This document shows, in pieces, positions 41,501-51,200 of a stretch of DNA of 64,000 nucleotides. This DNA comes from Farysia itapuensis (lineage: Eukaryota; Basidiomycota; Ustilaginomycetes; Ustilaginales; Ustilaginaceae). Position 1 is the first letter of the stretch, and each line of letters opens with the position of its first letter. Below the pieces are notes generated by a model. The model did no database searches. It was not told the origin of the DNA and saw only the letters and a program-made list of their open reading frames with translations. Where the stretch lies: contig JALBYC010000001.1 in the NCBI GenBank assembly GCA_023212645.1, positions 744,001 to 808,000 on the forward strand. The letters are read 5' to 3'. A program made the position numbers and the translations under genes.

Positions 41501-41739
41501 GCATGGGGCAGACAAAACCTGTGACCGTGATAAAGCTGCTCAGCAGAGGCACGATTGATGAAGACATCCATGCCCTTGGGGAGAAGAAGCTCGAGCTGGC
41601 GGACAAAGTGTCTGGCGAAGGTGACGAGTTCGAATCTGACGAGGCCGAGCAGAAGCGTACTGCACAGACATTGCTGGCCAAGCTGCGCGACGCATCAACA
41701 CCGGACGTGCAAGACCTAGACAGCGAAGACGCAACATAA
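38566..41739 (+). CDS. FUN30: Fun30/SMARCAD1-like SNF2 chromatin remodeler
   Basis: ATP-dependent remodeler of the Fun30 subfamily, which acts in silencing and long-range DNA end resection. From the ATG at 38566 the product has 1057 residues. A CUE-like ubiquitin-binding module lies at about 191-230 (ARRIMKVQPLIPAKDIIAIL). The SNF2 N-lobe begins near 475: LADEMGLGKTAQVISFF, VVAPSSVLENWDREF, the DEGH box in VFDEGHMLKNRKS, and LLTGTPLQNNLQELVSLLNF. The C-lobe (about 868-1000) shows RILIFSQFTMVLDIL, LLSTKAGGLGINLV and QAADRCYRMGQTKPV. DEGH instead of DEAH is usual for Fun30. An insert with four Cys just before DEGH is odd, see findings. An in-frame ATG at 38428 would add 46 residues, but GTGAGT (38494) to CTAG (38554) looks like an intron there and removes that frame. 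Confidence 0.92.
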   Translation: MVREYLSDDSIEPATPPRKSASSAPKVLCPESSPLVPPAPWKPDTAMSQHQFRSAMNAGSGSSMSKTSFTNGSSSKHNGSSSSSSKPANGESAFKQTVEQFRYGGKRDTPTSDKSSDLSDADSVQEVEPQPKKRKLIRGGGGSGSASRASTHSDSDDEPRPAATKKQVHVIQDSPSPGKQPVPISSQEISEKARRIMKVQPLIPAKDIIAILRRTNGDVEKTLEALKSRTATTTVPTKTVSVKHQANGTPQPRSSSSPAPLTTKPALTGQASAQSGAISRTKLAQSIVRSSPAPPPSKLAQETVDISSDEGESDEHDREAREEKAAVKWFNSADANALMDTTNCSAAQAETIISLRPFTNADDIEEKMGSKAAKGVTSTLFHKCKDLMAGYYEVDEVLEKCEKIGRELNAAMVSWMPEGGSAPSSRFASPALTGTSSREGTPTVSTLNLSSVKKGGSLTDKYYLESQPPSLAKGVTLKNYQLVGVNWLNLLYRKKTSCILADEMGLGKTAQVISFFAHLKERGIRGPHLVVAPSSVLENWDREFRFFAPGLNVRKYYGSMKDRVELREDLSADPKVEVILTTYDMAAGGPQDRSFLKKFGKRGCGRNECNTGCEEKHCRGGGFDICVFDEGHMLKNRKSQKYEKLLKLRAKWRLLLTGTPLQNNLQELVSLLNFIMPEYFSDAEEALAAIFKVKAGGQQNQLSKQRVDRAKKMMHPFVLRRLKDKVLTELTTKTITVEYCDMTPVQRKIYYQAVARTKRVAAAEMEATRTSSRRKAPAGPTNKESGHVLMELRKAANHPLLSRRLFDEAKIDAMARDLMKEPDYADYNFDHVKEDLRINTDAQLSFSAGSYPATRKHVLPAQEWMNSGKIHALQRLIPEIQAKGDRILIFSQFTMVLDILCVCLENMGVKYVGFTGSTQVEDRQVLVDQFTHDPSITVFLLSTKAGGLGINLVAANWVIMFDQDFNPQNDKQAADRCYRMGQTKPVTVIKLLSRGTIDEDIHALGEKKLELADKVSGEGDEFESDEAEQKRTAQTLLAKLRDASTPDVQDLDSEDAT

Positions 41740-41797
41740 GCGTCGTTAGCGACACAATACAATTACATGGTATTATAACAACGATCATGGGTAACGT

Positions 41798-42331
41798 CTA
41801 TAGTTCGATCTTGTGGTGGTGCGTTTCCGATGACGAGGTACTGAGGGGAGTGGGGATGGTCTCGTCTGGCGCAAGAAAGGCGGCGTTTTCAGATGAGAGA
41901 TCGATCCAGAAGCCCATGCCGCCATGCGAGCCTAGTCCGACAAAGAAGCGCTTGGGAATGTCGAATGTGCGCTGACTCCAGAAGAGTGGTATACGATAGT
42001 GGGCCTCTTGTGGCGTCGATCTGGCATCATTTGGCCTAATCGTTGGCCGCCAGAACCCGTTCCCGCCAGAGGTACCGAGATCAAGCCAGTTGTAGCTGAT
42101 CCGCTTACTCTCGCTCGCTGTGCTGACCGAAGCATTGACTTTTTGTGAAAGGCTCGAGGGTGTCGAATACCAGTTGCCGGACGTGGTGATGAGGCCGGTG
42201 ATGATGAGCGCACAGTACATGCATGGCTTTGAGTGGATCGTGAATGATACAATGAACAAGATCAGGAAGAACGGCGAGGTCTTCGGGAAGGGAAAGAGGA
42301 ACAGCGGTATCCACCACCGCAGGCAGTACAT
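41798..42331 (-). CDS. Putative small membrane protein of unknown function
   Basis: I do not recognise this product. The minus-strand frame is open from about 42580 to a stop at 41798, but its first ATG is at 42331, giving 177 residues. An N-terminal hydrophobic region ([15 protein letters not shown] and [14 protein letters not shown], then [10 protein letters not shown]) suggests two membrane segments. The rest looks like a folded domain rich in Gly, Trp and Phe ([17 protein letters not shown], then [17 protein letters not shown]), ending in a Ser/Thr-rich tail. Coding-like residues continue upstream of the ATG ([16 protein letters not shown]), so an extra 5' exon is possible. The opposite strand is also open, so this call is tentative. 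Its stop lies 58 bp from the Fun30 stop. Confidence 0.4.
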   Translation of the reverse strand: MYCLRWWIPLFLFPFPKTSPFFLILFIVSFTIHSKPCMYCALIITGLITTSGNWYSTPSSLSQKVNASVSTASESKRISYNWLDLGTSGGNGFWRPTIRPNDARSTPQEAHYRIPLFWSQRTFDIPKRFFVGLGSHGGMGFWIDLSSENAAFLAPDETIPTPLSTSSSETHHHKIEL

Positions 42332-42524
42332 GCTTGCAGTATCTGAAAGCGCTGTTTGCAATCCGACTTCCAAGGTCGACGTTTTCTTGCGTTGTGGCTC
42401 GGGAGTCGGAAGTGCGAATCGACTCAACGCGCCGGGTTTTTGGCACACAGAACAACACCGGAACGACTCGCTATCCGCTTCACCAGCTGTGTCGGCATTG
42501 CTGGAGGTCAGCTGTACCGCCCTT

Positions 42525-44692
42525 ATGCCGCTCCCATATCCAGCCAATGCCAAGTCGATCGCAAGGCTGTCTCCCTTTCAGCGACTTATCAAAATCGCAC
42601 GCCACGCGCCGGTAAGAGATAGGGACAGCATCTGTCCCGGCTTCAAACCGTCCGAATACGAAGATGTTGTGCTCCAATCTGTAGCCACTTCTACAAGGCA
42701 CCAGGTACAAGACGTAGACGACGACCAACTTCGAACGAAATGGCTTGCTGTCTCTTGTGAGCGCTGTTCCAAGGATGTAGAACGGCATGCTGCTTTGGAG
42801 TCTGTCGAGGACAGCGAAAAGACGAGGCGGGCCAAGGTGGCAGTTCGTCTTGATGAGCTATTGGAAGACAAGGGCAAGCTGCTCGACTTTGACTACACAG
42901 ATGATAACATCGACTCGCTTCGCAAACAGATGCACCCAGTAGGCTCTGATGGTCTCTTAGAAGCACTCAGTCCTGCGTCACAGCTCAGTCCACCTCCAGA
43001 CGCTACGCCAAGTCCACATCCTGGAACGCGAGCTTTACCAAATGGGTCCGCCCCCCTGTCAAGCACACCACTGTCACATGGCTTCAACCGTAAGCGCAAG
43101 CTTCGCGACTCGCCGCATTCACGCTCGCATTCTCGGGATCGTGAAGCATCGGTCGCGACATCAAGCCGGCTATCTAGTCCAGAAATGACAACCGCAAGGT
43201 CAAACACAGCTTCAAGGCAAGCATCGCAAGCTCCAGAGAGTGGTGGACATCACGAGCCGAAACGTAGACGCGTAGGTCAGCAAGCCGATACCAGTCAGTC
43301 AACCGATATTGGTGACTTATCCGCCGACGCGAAGCCGCAAGCGTCCGCGAACGGTCACGATGAAGAGGGCACTAATGTAAAGCAAGAAGAATCTGTCGAT
43401 CTGGAAGGAGATCAGAAACCAGAGCCAAAGAGTGCAGCCTCCACAGCTGAGGAAGGAATTGCACCCAGAAAGGAGCGTCCAGCCGTCATAGAAGAACGAA
43501 CAGGCCTCATTCAATTCCGAGCCGTGACCAATGACGATGACCATGAATCAATGATTTTGCTAACGGGTCTCAAGAACATCTTTCAACGCCAGCTGCCCAA
43601 GATGCCCCGAGAGTACATTTCACGACTCGTCTTTGATCGAAACCACCAGAGTGTGGCAATTGTCAAGCGCGGACTGCAAGTCGTCGGCGGCATCACCTAT
43701 CGTCCTTTCAAGCAGCGTACCTTTGCCGAAATTGTATTTTGTGCCATCACTAGCACGGAGCAAGTCAAAGGCTACGGGTCACACTTGATGAACCACCTCA
43801 AGGATCACGTCAAGGCCTCATCTCCCATCATGCATTTCTTGACGTATGCAGACAATTACGCCATCGGCTACTTTAAGAAACAAGGCTTCACCAAGGAGAT
43901 CAATCTCGACAGAGCAATCTGGGTCGGCTACATCAAAGATTACGAAGGCGGCACATTGATGCAGTGCAGTATGGTGCCCAGAGTCAAGTATCTCGAAGTA
44001 GCGGATCTGCTTACAGCACAGAGACAGGCAGTCTTGGCCAAGATTCGTAGCATGAGTCGATCGCATGTCGTGCATCCTGGATTGACGGCGATGCGGGATA
44101 GAGATAAATTGATCAAGATGAAAGGCTTGATCGAAAATCCAGACGGCACGGTTGCCAAGCCTGAGCGCACCGGTAAACGCGACGCCGGCCAAAACGACGA
44201 TCCCACTGCAACATTCCTCGTTGACCCCTCCGAAGTTCCTGGCCTCAAGGAAAGCGGATGGACACCCGAGATGGACGAGCTGAGTAGACGACCAAAGCGA
44301 GGCCCTCATTTTGCCGTGATGCGCCACATCCTTGTCGAGCTCAACGGCCATGGAAGTGCATGGCCTTTTGTCAACCCCGTCAACGGCGAAGAAGTCACAG
44401 ACTACTACGATGTGATTAAGAACCCCATGGACCTTTCTACGATGGAGTCTAAGCTGGAGAACAACCAGTACGCCAACGTTGACGAACTGGTCAAAGACGC
44501 ACAACTCAGTAAGTATAACTTCGACCAGATCTTTGACTCGTCACAGTATGCTCACCTCTCCACACCTGCCTCACAGTCTTCGACAATTGCCGGGCGTACA
44601 ATCCTGCCTCCTCTCCCTACGCTAAAAGCGCTACCAAGCTGGAAAAGTTTCTTCACGATACACTACTCCCCAAGGTTCAGAGCTCGCTCTGA
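42525..44692 (+). CDS. GCN5: Histone acetyltransferase Gcn5 with bromodomain
   Basis: Catalytic subunit of SAGA/ADA complexes, acetylating histone H3. Exons 42525-44508 and 44577-44692 (intron 68 nt) give 699 residues if the in-frame ATG at 42525 is used. The GNAT domain starts near residue 325: [19 protein letters not shown], then [20 protein letters not shown] with the catalytic Glu, [13 protein letters not shown] and [15 protein letters not shown]. The bromodomain occupies the C-terminus ([20 protein letters not shown], then [12 protein letters not shown]), and splicing restores its last helix: [20 protein letters not shown], with the acetyl-lysine-binding Asn in the NP step. The 5' end is uncertain: coding bias clearly reaches back to about 42690, an alternative phase-1 intron (42612-42684) is possible, and later ATGs exist at 42930 and 43185. 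Confidence 0.9.
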
Positions 44693-45333
44693 AGCGCTGT
44701 GGTCCCTCCTATGTATTTGTACACACAGATCGCTATGCACTGTATATCTCAGTACGTTCTGAGCTTTGCAGTCTGCAGCCCAGCAGCCCATCAGCCTAAC
44801 CAGCCTTCTTTAGCTTGTTGCACGTGTTGTACTTGTATACGTTACATACTTGATATACTTGTGGGTGAACACGTTGTTAGAGCCGCGTGTACCGAATCTC
44901 ACCGAGCGCACCGATATCCCGATATATATCCGATATCACTGACACACCCGTCGAGTTAAACCGCCTTCGGGACTGCGCCTGAACGGCAAAGGCCTAGTTG
45001 AGTAGGATGCAGGTAGCTGCCGGGACGTGATGTTCATTCTTTTGGCGTACACAGGCAGTTGTGAGATGTAGTGGCAAAGTGAAATATGCTCGCACGGTCC
45101 GATGCTATTGACGGATCGTGAGGACGTGACGGAGCTGCAGAGCTAGAGCTGGGTGAGAAGCGATGTTGAATCTTGACTTCCAAATCTCGCTTTCCCCCCG
45201 TCATCCTCATCGTCATCATCAACTCAAAGGTCAAAACATCCGCATCTGCATCTGCAGCATCCGCGAAGCCAATAGTACTGGCACAAAGTCCGGAGCATTC
45301 CCTTTCAAGGCGACTTCCGGTAGTATAATCACC
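44693..45333. other. Spacer between GCN5 and the AP180-like gene
   Basis: A 641 bp spacer holding the GCN5 3' UTR and the promoter of the AP180-like gene. It contains the GATATC-rich repeat annotated separately and several TACTTG-like units around 44829-44860. No supported gene or RNA. Confidence 0.5.
44911..44937. repeat. Short tandem repeat of palindromic CCGATATC units
   Basis: Three units in a row: CCGATATC (44911-44918), CCGATATATATC (44919-44930) and CGATATC (44931-44937). Each contains the self-complementary GATATC or a stretched form of it, so both strands carry GATA cores. It lies about 400 bp upstream of the AP180-like ATG. Confidence 0.6.
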
Positions 45334-47504
45334 ATGTCGAGGTAGGTATTGCGCGGAGCGCACAATGCATCCATCCCAGTGTCTGACTTTCGTGTTTCTC
45401 TCCTTCTAGCTACGACAAAGTGGTCAAGAGCGCCACAAAGCCAAAGTCTGGCGGTGTGAAACCAAAGTACATTGATCCGATCATTGCTACCACCTTTTCT
45501 ACCGATGGGTCGTTACAAGACGTGTGTAGAGCGCTGGCGTCTAGACTTCGTGACTCGAGCTCGATCGTCGTGTTCAAGTCTCTTGTCATTCTGCACACCA
45601 TGATTCGTAACGGCGAAGTCGACAATGTGCTGGCTCACCTCTCCTCGGATGCTGGAAACATCCGTCTTCGCAACATCTCGTCCGCCAGCTTCTCGGGCGC
45701 TAATGCCCCCCAAACGCTTCCCGTCTACGCTCAGTACTTGGATGAACGTGTTCGCGCCTATCGCGAACTCAGACACGATGTCATCCGATCTTCTGACAAG
45801 TCGAGAGCTCACTCCAACGGCGCCAGTAACAGCAACCGGTTGCGCAAATTGACCGTCGAACGTGGTCTCTTGCGTGAAGTCAGTACCACCCAAAAGGTCG
45901 CCAGCGTCCTGATGCAGTGCTCCTTCTTCCTCGAGCACTCTGTCGATGAGCTGGTCATGGCAGCCTTCAGAATGATTCTCAAAGATCTCCTTGCCATCTA
46001 CACCGCCATCAATGAAGGTGTCATCAACATTCTGGAGCACTACTTTGAAATGGCCAAGTCCGACGCCGAACGAGCCCTGGAGTTGTACCGAAGATTCTGT
46101 CGTCAAACCGAGAACGTTGTTGCGTTCCTCAACAGTGCCAGAAAGACGTCTGACAGTCTCAACCTGGCTATCCCCCGACTCAAGCACGCCCCTGTCTCGC
46201 TCGCCGGAGCTTTGGAAGAGTACCTCAAAGATCCAAACTTTGAGCAGAATCGCCAGGAGTACAAGGAGAACAAGCGCATTGCAGATAGCGGCGGTAGCTC
46301 TACCAAAAAGACGGTTTCGTCAACCTCGGCTAGCGTACCCAAAAGCGAATCCAAAAAGAGCATCACCATCCAAGAACCTGACAAGCCGGAGCGGAAAGTT
46401 AAGCCACCAACCGCCAACCAAGATCTGCAAGATTTCTTTGCCAGCATAGAGACGGACAATGGCCAAAATGTGTTCTCAAACGTACCTGTCGAGCAAAACT
46501 TCTTTGCGCTCCAGGCGCAGCCGACCGGTATGATGGGCATGAACGGATTCGGTGGCATGAATGGAAGCCAATTTGGTTTGCAGCCTCAGATGACGGGCTT
46601 CAACCCTTTCCTCGCTCAGCAGCAGACAGGTTTTGCAGGCGCCTTCAACAATCCCCAAATGATGGGAGGTATGCAACAGCCTCAAATGTCTGGTTTCCTT
46701 CAACCCCAGCAGACCGGTTTCAACCCCTTCAGACAGCAGGTCATGGCACAGCCTACAGGCTTTGGTGGCCCCTTTGGCTCTTTTGATGGACAGTCCAGCA
46801 TGTTTGGTCAACAGCAGCAGCAGCAGCAGCAACAAAAATCGCCCATGCCTTCCAGTCCTCAACCGCAGCAGACTGGATCAAGTCAACCATCGTCATCAGC
46901 GCTGTCAGCCTTCAACTCCGCTTTCGGTGGACCTTCTCCTTCTCAACAACCACAGCAGCAACCCCAACAGCAAACGTCCAATTTCCAGCAACAGCCCCAG
47001 CCGGCGTCTAATGCGACTACGAAACCGCTCATGCCACAAAAGACAGGCTCGCGCAACCCCTTTGCTCCACCGCCCGGCTCTACACCCCCTCCTCCTGCGT
47101 CTCCTCCGGGACCAAAAGGCCCTTCGCTAAATCAGCTCGCCATGGGCGCCTTCGGAAACACGAACGGCGCCAACAATCCCACTGGTGGACACTACAGTCT
47201 CGGTGCCGGGGCCTGGGATGGGAAGACAAATCTCTCGCAGGCAGGTCAGCCACAGCAGCAGCAGCCACAGCAATCGCAACTCCTACCACAGAAGACGGGC
47301 TTGATCGGCAGCGTTGCTTCGGAATTCGCGTTTGGCAATCGTGCGAATGGTTCTACACCTAACAACAATGTGGGAGAGAGCACGCCAACGTCGCCTGGAG
47401 CAACAAGTCCTTTCCAGTCCCAGGCGCAGACGAACGACGGTGGCTTTGCGTCCCAATTCGGCGCTCTTTCTTTCCAGCCAATGGGTCAACAGCCTCAACA
47501 ATCT

Positions 47505-47535
<31 letters not shown>

Positions 47536-48143
47536 CATTTGGCAGTGCGATTCAGCCTCAAGCGACTGGTTTCGGCGGCTCGGCAATCCGTCCGTTTAAG
47601 CCCGAGTCATCATTCGGCGCCTCGCTCGCGAGCAACCCTCAATTCGCTTCGCCCGCATCTACCCCTGGCGGTGTGGCACCTCAGATGACGGGCAACCCGT
47701 TCGCAATTGCAGCGCACAACAACGGCACAAGTGCCAATGGGACGGCTAGCACGTCGTCGTTCCAATCTTCACCGTGGCAAACGCAACCACAGCAACAGCA
47801 GGGACAGCAGCAGCAGCAGCAAAGCCAGCCCTTCCAAATGCAGTCGCAGCCGCAACAGACACAAACACAGCCGTTCCAGTCACAACAGCCGTTCGGACAA
47901 TCACAACCTCAACAACTTTTCCAAGCACAGCAATCACAGCCGTCCCAACAACAACAACAACAGCAGCAGCAGCAGCCGCAGCAGCAATTCCAGACATCAC
48001 AGCAACAGCAACCGCAACAGCAGAACTTCTTGCAGCCGCAGCAGACCGGCTTCGGCGGGTCCGCTATCAAACCCTTCAAGCCATCGAGTGACTTTGGCAA
48101 GACAATCGCCAACGACGCTCAACCCACACTTTTCCACTTCTAG
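45334..48143 (+). CDS. AP180/CALM-type clathrin assembly protein (ANTH domain)
   Basis: Endocytic adaptor (Yap1801/1802 in yeast) that binds PI(4,5)P2 and recruits clathrin and EH-domain proteins. Coding exons 45334-45341 and 45410-48143 (intron 68 nt) give 913 residues. The first exon holds only ATG TCG AG; splicing gives MSSYDKVVKSATKPKSGGVK, the ANTH start with the lipid-binding Lys cluster. The ANTH domain runs to about residue 280 (IVVFKSLVILHTMIRNGEVD, LLAIYTAINEGVINILEHYF). Beyond it is a long Gln/Pro/Gly-rich tail with repeated TGF and NPF motifs (QQTGFNPF, SRNPFAPP), the known ligands of EH domains such as in Pan1 and Ede1. Four long Gln tracts sit in the tail. The ending AIKPFKPSSDFGKT repeats AIRPFKPESSFGAS from about 150 residues earlier. 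Confidence 0.9.
46809..46835 (+). repeat. CAG/CAA trinucleotide tract (poly-Gln) in the AP180-like gene
   Basis: Nine Gln codons in frame, six of them uninterrupted CAG, the rest CAA. It lies in the disordered tail, so length changes should be tolerated. Confidence 0.85.
47505..47534 (+). repeat. CAG trinucleotide tract (poly-Gln) in the AP180-like gene
   Basis: One CAA followed by nine CAG codons in frame, the longest pure CAG run in the window and the likeliest of the tracts to vary in length. Confidence 0.85.
47805..47822 (+). repeat. CAG trinucleotide tract (poly-Gln) in the AP180-like gene
   Basis: Five CAG codons and one CAA in frame within a Gln-rich stretch of the C-terminal tail. 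Confidence 0.75.
47946..47987 (+). repeat. Mixed CAA/CAG tract (poly-Gln) in the AP180-like gene
   Basis: Five CAA then five CAG codons, a Pro codon, and three more Gln codons. The CAA interruptions make it less prone to slippage than a pure CAG run. Confidence 0.8.
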
Positions 48144-48246
48144 ACAAACATCGCCCTCCTACGCTCCCAATCGGCTTAGGTGTAATGCTATTTATCATGT
48201 CTCTATTTCGACAGTGCCGGCGTGAAATGTAAGTGATCAGACGGGA

Positions 48247-51200
48247 TTATAGAGTAGTGAGGGCTAGGGAGATTTGGGCGGCGAAGTCAGTGATTAGCTG
48301 GGGTAAGTGCGCGCGGGGAAGGACGGAAATTTTCGCTTTGACGCCGATAGCGATGGCGTCTGATGCTGGATCGAGGACGATGTCGACATTCACGTCAGGT
48401 TGGAGGATAGCAGCGTGCTGCTCCACGAGCTCACCGGCCGACGGCAGTGCGGATGACTGAATGAAAGCCGGCAACTCTGTTGGGTGACCGAGATCGACCG
48501 GCTGTAAAGTGGTGGATTTGCCCGCGTTCTCGTCTCTTGTTGTGCCCAGCGGGGTGATGAGGAGGTTGAGGAAGGTGTTGTACGAAGGGCGGTCGAGAGA
48601 CAGCCCGGCGTAAGAGTGGACTTCTACCAGACTGGTCTGCTCGAATTGAGCGCGAGCGCGCAGCTCGTTCGCTGCACGTCTAGCACCCTCGATCAAAGAC
48701 GCCGCTCCACTCGATCCAATAGGCACAGCCATGGGCAGCACAGAAAGTAGCGGCCCTTGGACCATTTCGATCGAGTCAAAGGAGGAAGACCGACCCAGGT
48801 GGAACATACCAAACAGTGGAGCTGCATCCTCACCCTCCAAACCAAGGCGGCTGGAAAGCAGACTCGACCACGCAGCAACGATAATCGAGGGGAGACTGAG
48901 CCCCGCTTTACGGAGCTTGATGTCCAGGCCATCAGGAAGTTGCACGGCTTGTGGCTCGAAGTAGAACTCTTCCTCGTCTGTGGTTTCCCCTGTTTGTGGA
49001 ATGATTGCAGGGGAAGCCCCGGTGAGAGACTGGCGCCAATGCTGTTCAGAGTCGCCGGTGTCCTCTTCCGAGATGATATAGTCGACAGCCTCGATCCAGG
49101 CTGGTGAAGATTCTAGCCCACCGCCGGAGTAGAGCGACGCAAAATCGCGCACCATGAGATCGATAGAGAAAGCATCGTACAACACATGATGGAGGGAGAA
49201 CACAAGCACGTCTCCAACCAGTGTCAACTGAACGGGTGGCTTTGAGAGTTCTTTCCAGCCTCGAGTTGCCTGCGCTGCCACGACGTCCTTCAACTCATCC
49301 ACGTGCGAGTCGACAGCTGCAAAACAAGCATCTGCTCGTATGCTGTCGGCTGTGAATACCACCTGGCGTGGCGCTTCCGCTTGATCTAGTAAGAAAGCTG
49401 TACGAAGAATTGGGTGGTGTTTCCTCAGGGCTGTCCACGTTGATCGCACTTGCGATAGAGAGGCTGCAGGTAGACGGTAGGCGAAGCTGTAGCCGCCACC
49501 ACCTTGTGTCTGAGCCCAGGTCGCGAGCCAGAATAATTGCCCGCTTAGAAGCGGCAACACTCGCTCAACATGCCCTGGCTCGACGCCAAGCTCGTTTCGA
49601 ATGCGCTTCGCTAGTTTGTCATCAACGACAGCCTCCTTGCCATCACCGTTTGCGGCAGGCTGGGCTACCCCTGAGCTGGACAAAATCTTGTTGATGGTCT
49701 CGCCGGAAACGATCTGACCCATTCCGAGCTTGAGACCGGCCCTCCGAGCCTGTGAAGCGATCTTGATAGCCGAGATAGAGTCTAGACCAAGTGTGACAAG
49801 TCGAGTATCTCCTCCAATATCTACCACTGCTGTGCCGGACACCGAGCTGATGATAGAGGCCAATTTCTGTCCATCAGCGGAGAGAGGAGCCAAGGAAGGA
49901 GTCGAATGGCCGTTCTGTGATACGGCTGCAGGGGATAAAGTGCTAGGGAAATCTTTGCCCATAGACAGCGGTAGACGCGAGACAGGCTCGTCCAGTCCAT
50001 CCAGCAAATGCTTGAAAAGAGCGTCAAGCCCCTTAACCATTTTGTCGAGCGATGACTGGTCGTACACGCTTGAAGCGGCTCTCGCGACGATCGACAACGT
50101 GCTTGGGCTTTGGACAAAGGCCACATTGAGAGAGTACTGAGTGCCACTGTCGCCATCACCAGACAGCTTGAGTGGTTTGAGCAACAATTCGCTATCTTGA
50201 CCGTAGTCACGCTGATAGTCGAACAAAGCGTCAAAGAGAGGGCCTTGCTTCAGTCTTTGTTGCACTTCTCGTAGCGCGGCCTTCCGATGTGGTCGTCCGG
50301 CGTCATTGGCTTTCTGTAAAATCTGAAGCAAAGACCCGTTGGACATGCTGAGATCTTCAAAGCGCACACGCGTGGCGATAGTGTTGAAAGCAGGACCCAC
50401 GGCGGTATCTGCATCGGCGACAACATCCAAAAGACCAAACAGCTGGCCAAAGCATATATCTCTGTTGTCTGTTTCCAGAGCAAGCAGCTTTGCAAACACA
50501 AGACAGCAAAAGACTTGCAAAGACACTCCAAGAGCCTTACATTTGGCCTCGATCGCCTCGACCGGAATTGAAATGTTGCAATCTGCAAGTGTCGCGGTCT
50601 CGCCATCTCGTGGTGCTCCTCGCAGAAGCTGTGGTCGGAAGCCGTGCAACTCTTTCGTCCAATGGGCCACATTTGCATCGTCAGATAAGAGCGAGGGGGC
50701 AAGTTGGTTGAAAGGCAAATGTTTCGGAAGGGTGGAGCTTCGTCCTGACAGAATGGTTTCAAAGTCTTCCAGAAGCTGGGGTAGTGAGCTTCCGTCATAC
50801 AAGGCGTGGTGAATGCTGAGCAGTACTTTCGCGGATTCGCTATTCCCCCATAGGTGTAGTACGTGCGGCGGACTCTTGAAAGCTTCTTCATTGTCAAACT
50901 TGGGCTGACCCAAAATTGAGTCGAGCCCAGCTTGACTGTCAAAGGCATCGACATGCTCAATTACAGCAGGAACAGAATCCGAGTGTACAGCCTGTACCCA
51001 CGGATGGTCGCCGTCGGATGCATGAAATGTTGTGCGCAGAATGTCAAGAGAGGCAGTGAGCTCCTTCCAAGCACTGGCAACCACTCGCACATCTTTGGCG
51101 ACGTCAAAACCATGGTGATGAAAGTACAGCTTGCCGGAGCGAGCTAGCGTTTGTGCGATCATGCCCGTCTGCAACGGTGTGCATGGAACAATCGATTCGA

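Noticed and set aside
42105..42458. A second minus-strand ORF overlapping the putative small membrane protein
   Set aside because: Rich in His, Cys and Arg with no membrane or domain pattern; the other minus-strand frame reads more like protein.
45513..46187. A 224-codon minus-strand ORF within the AP180-like ANTH domain
   Set aside because: Fully overlapped by the conserved ANTH coding sequence; its residues show no domain and follow from codon bias of the opposite strand.
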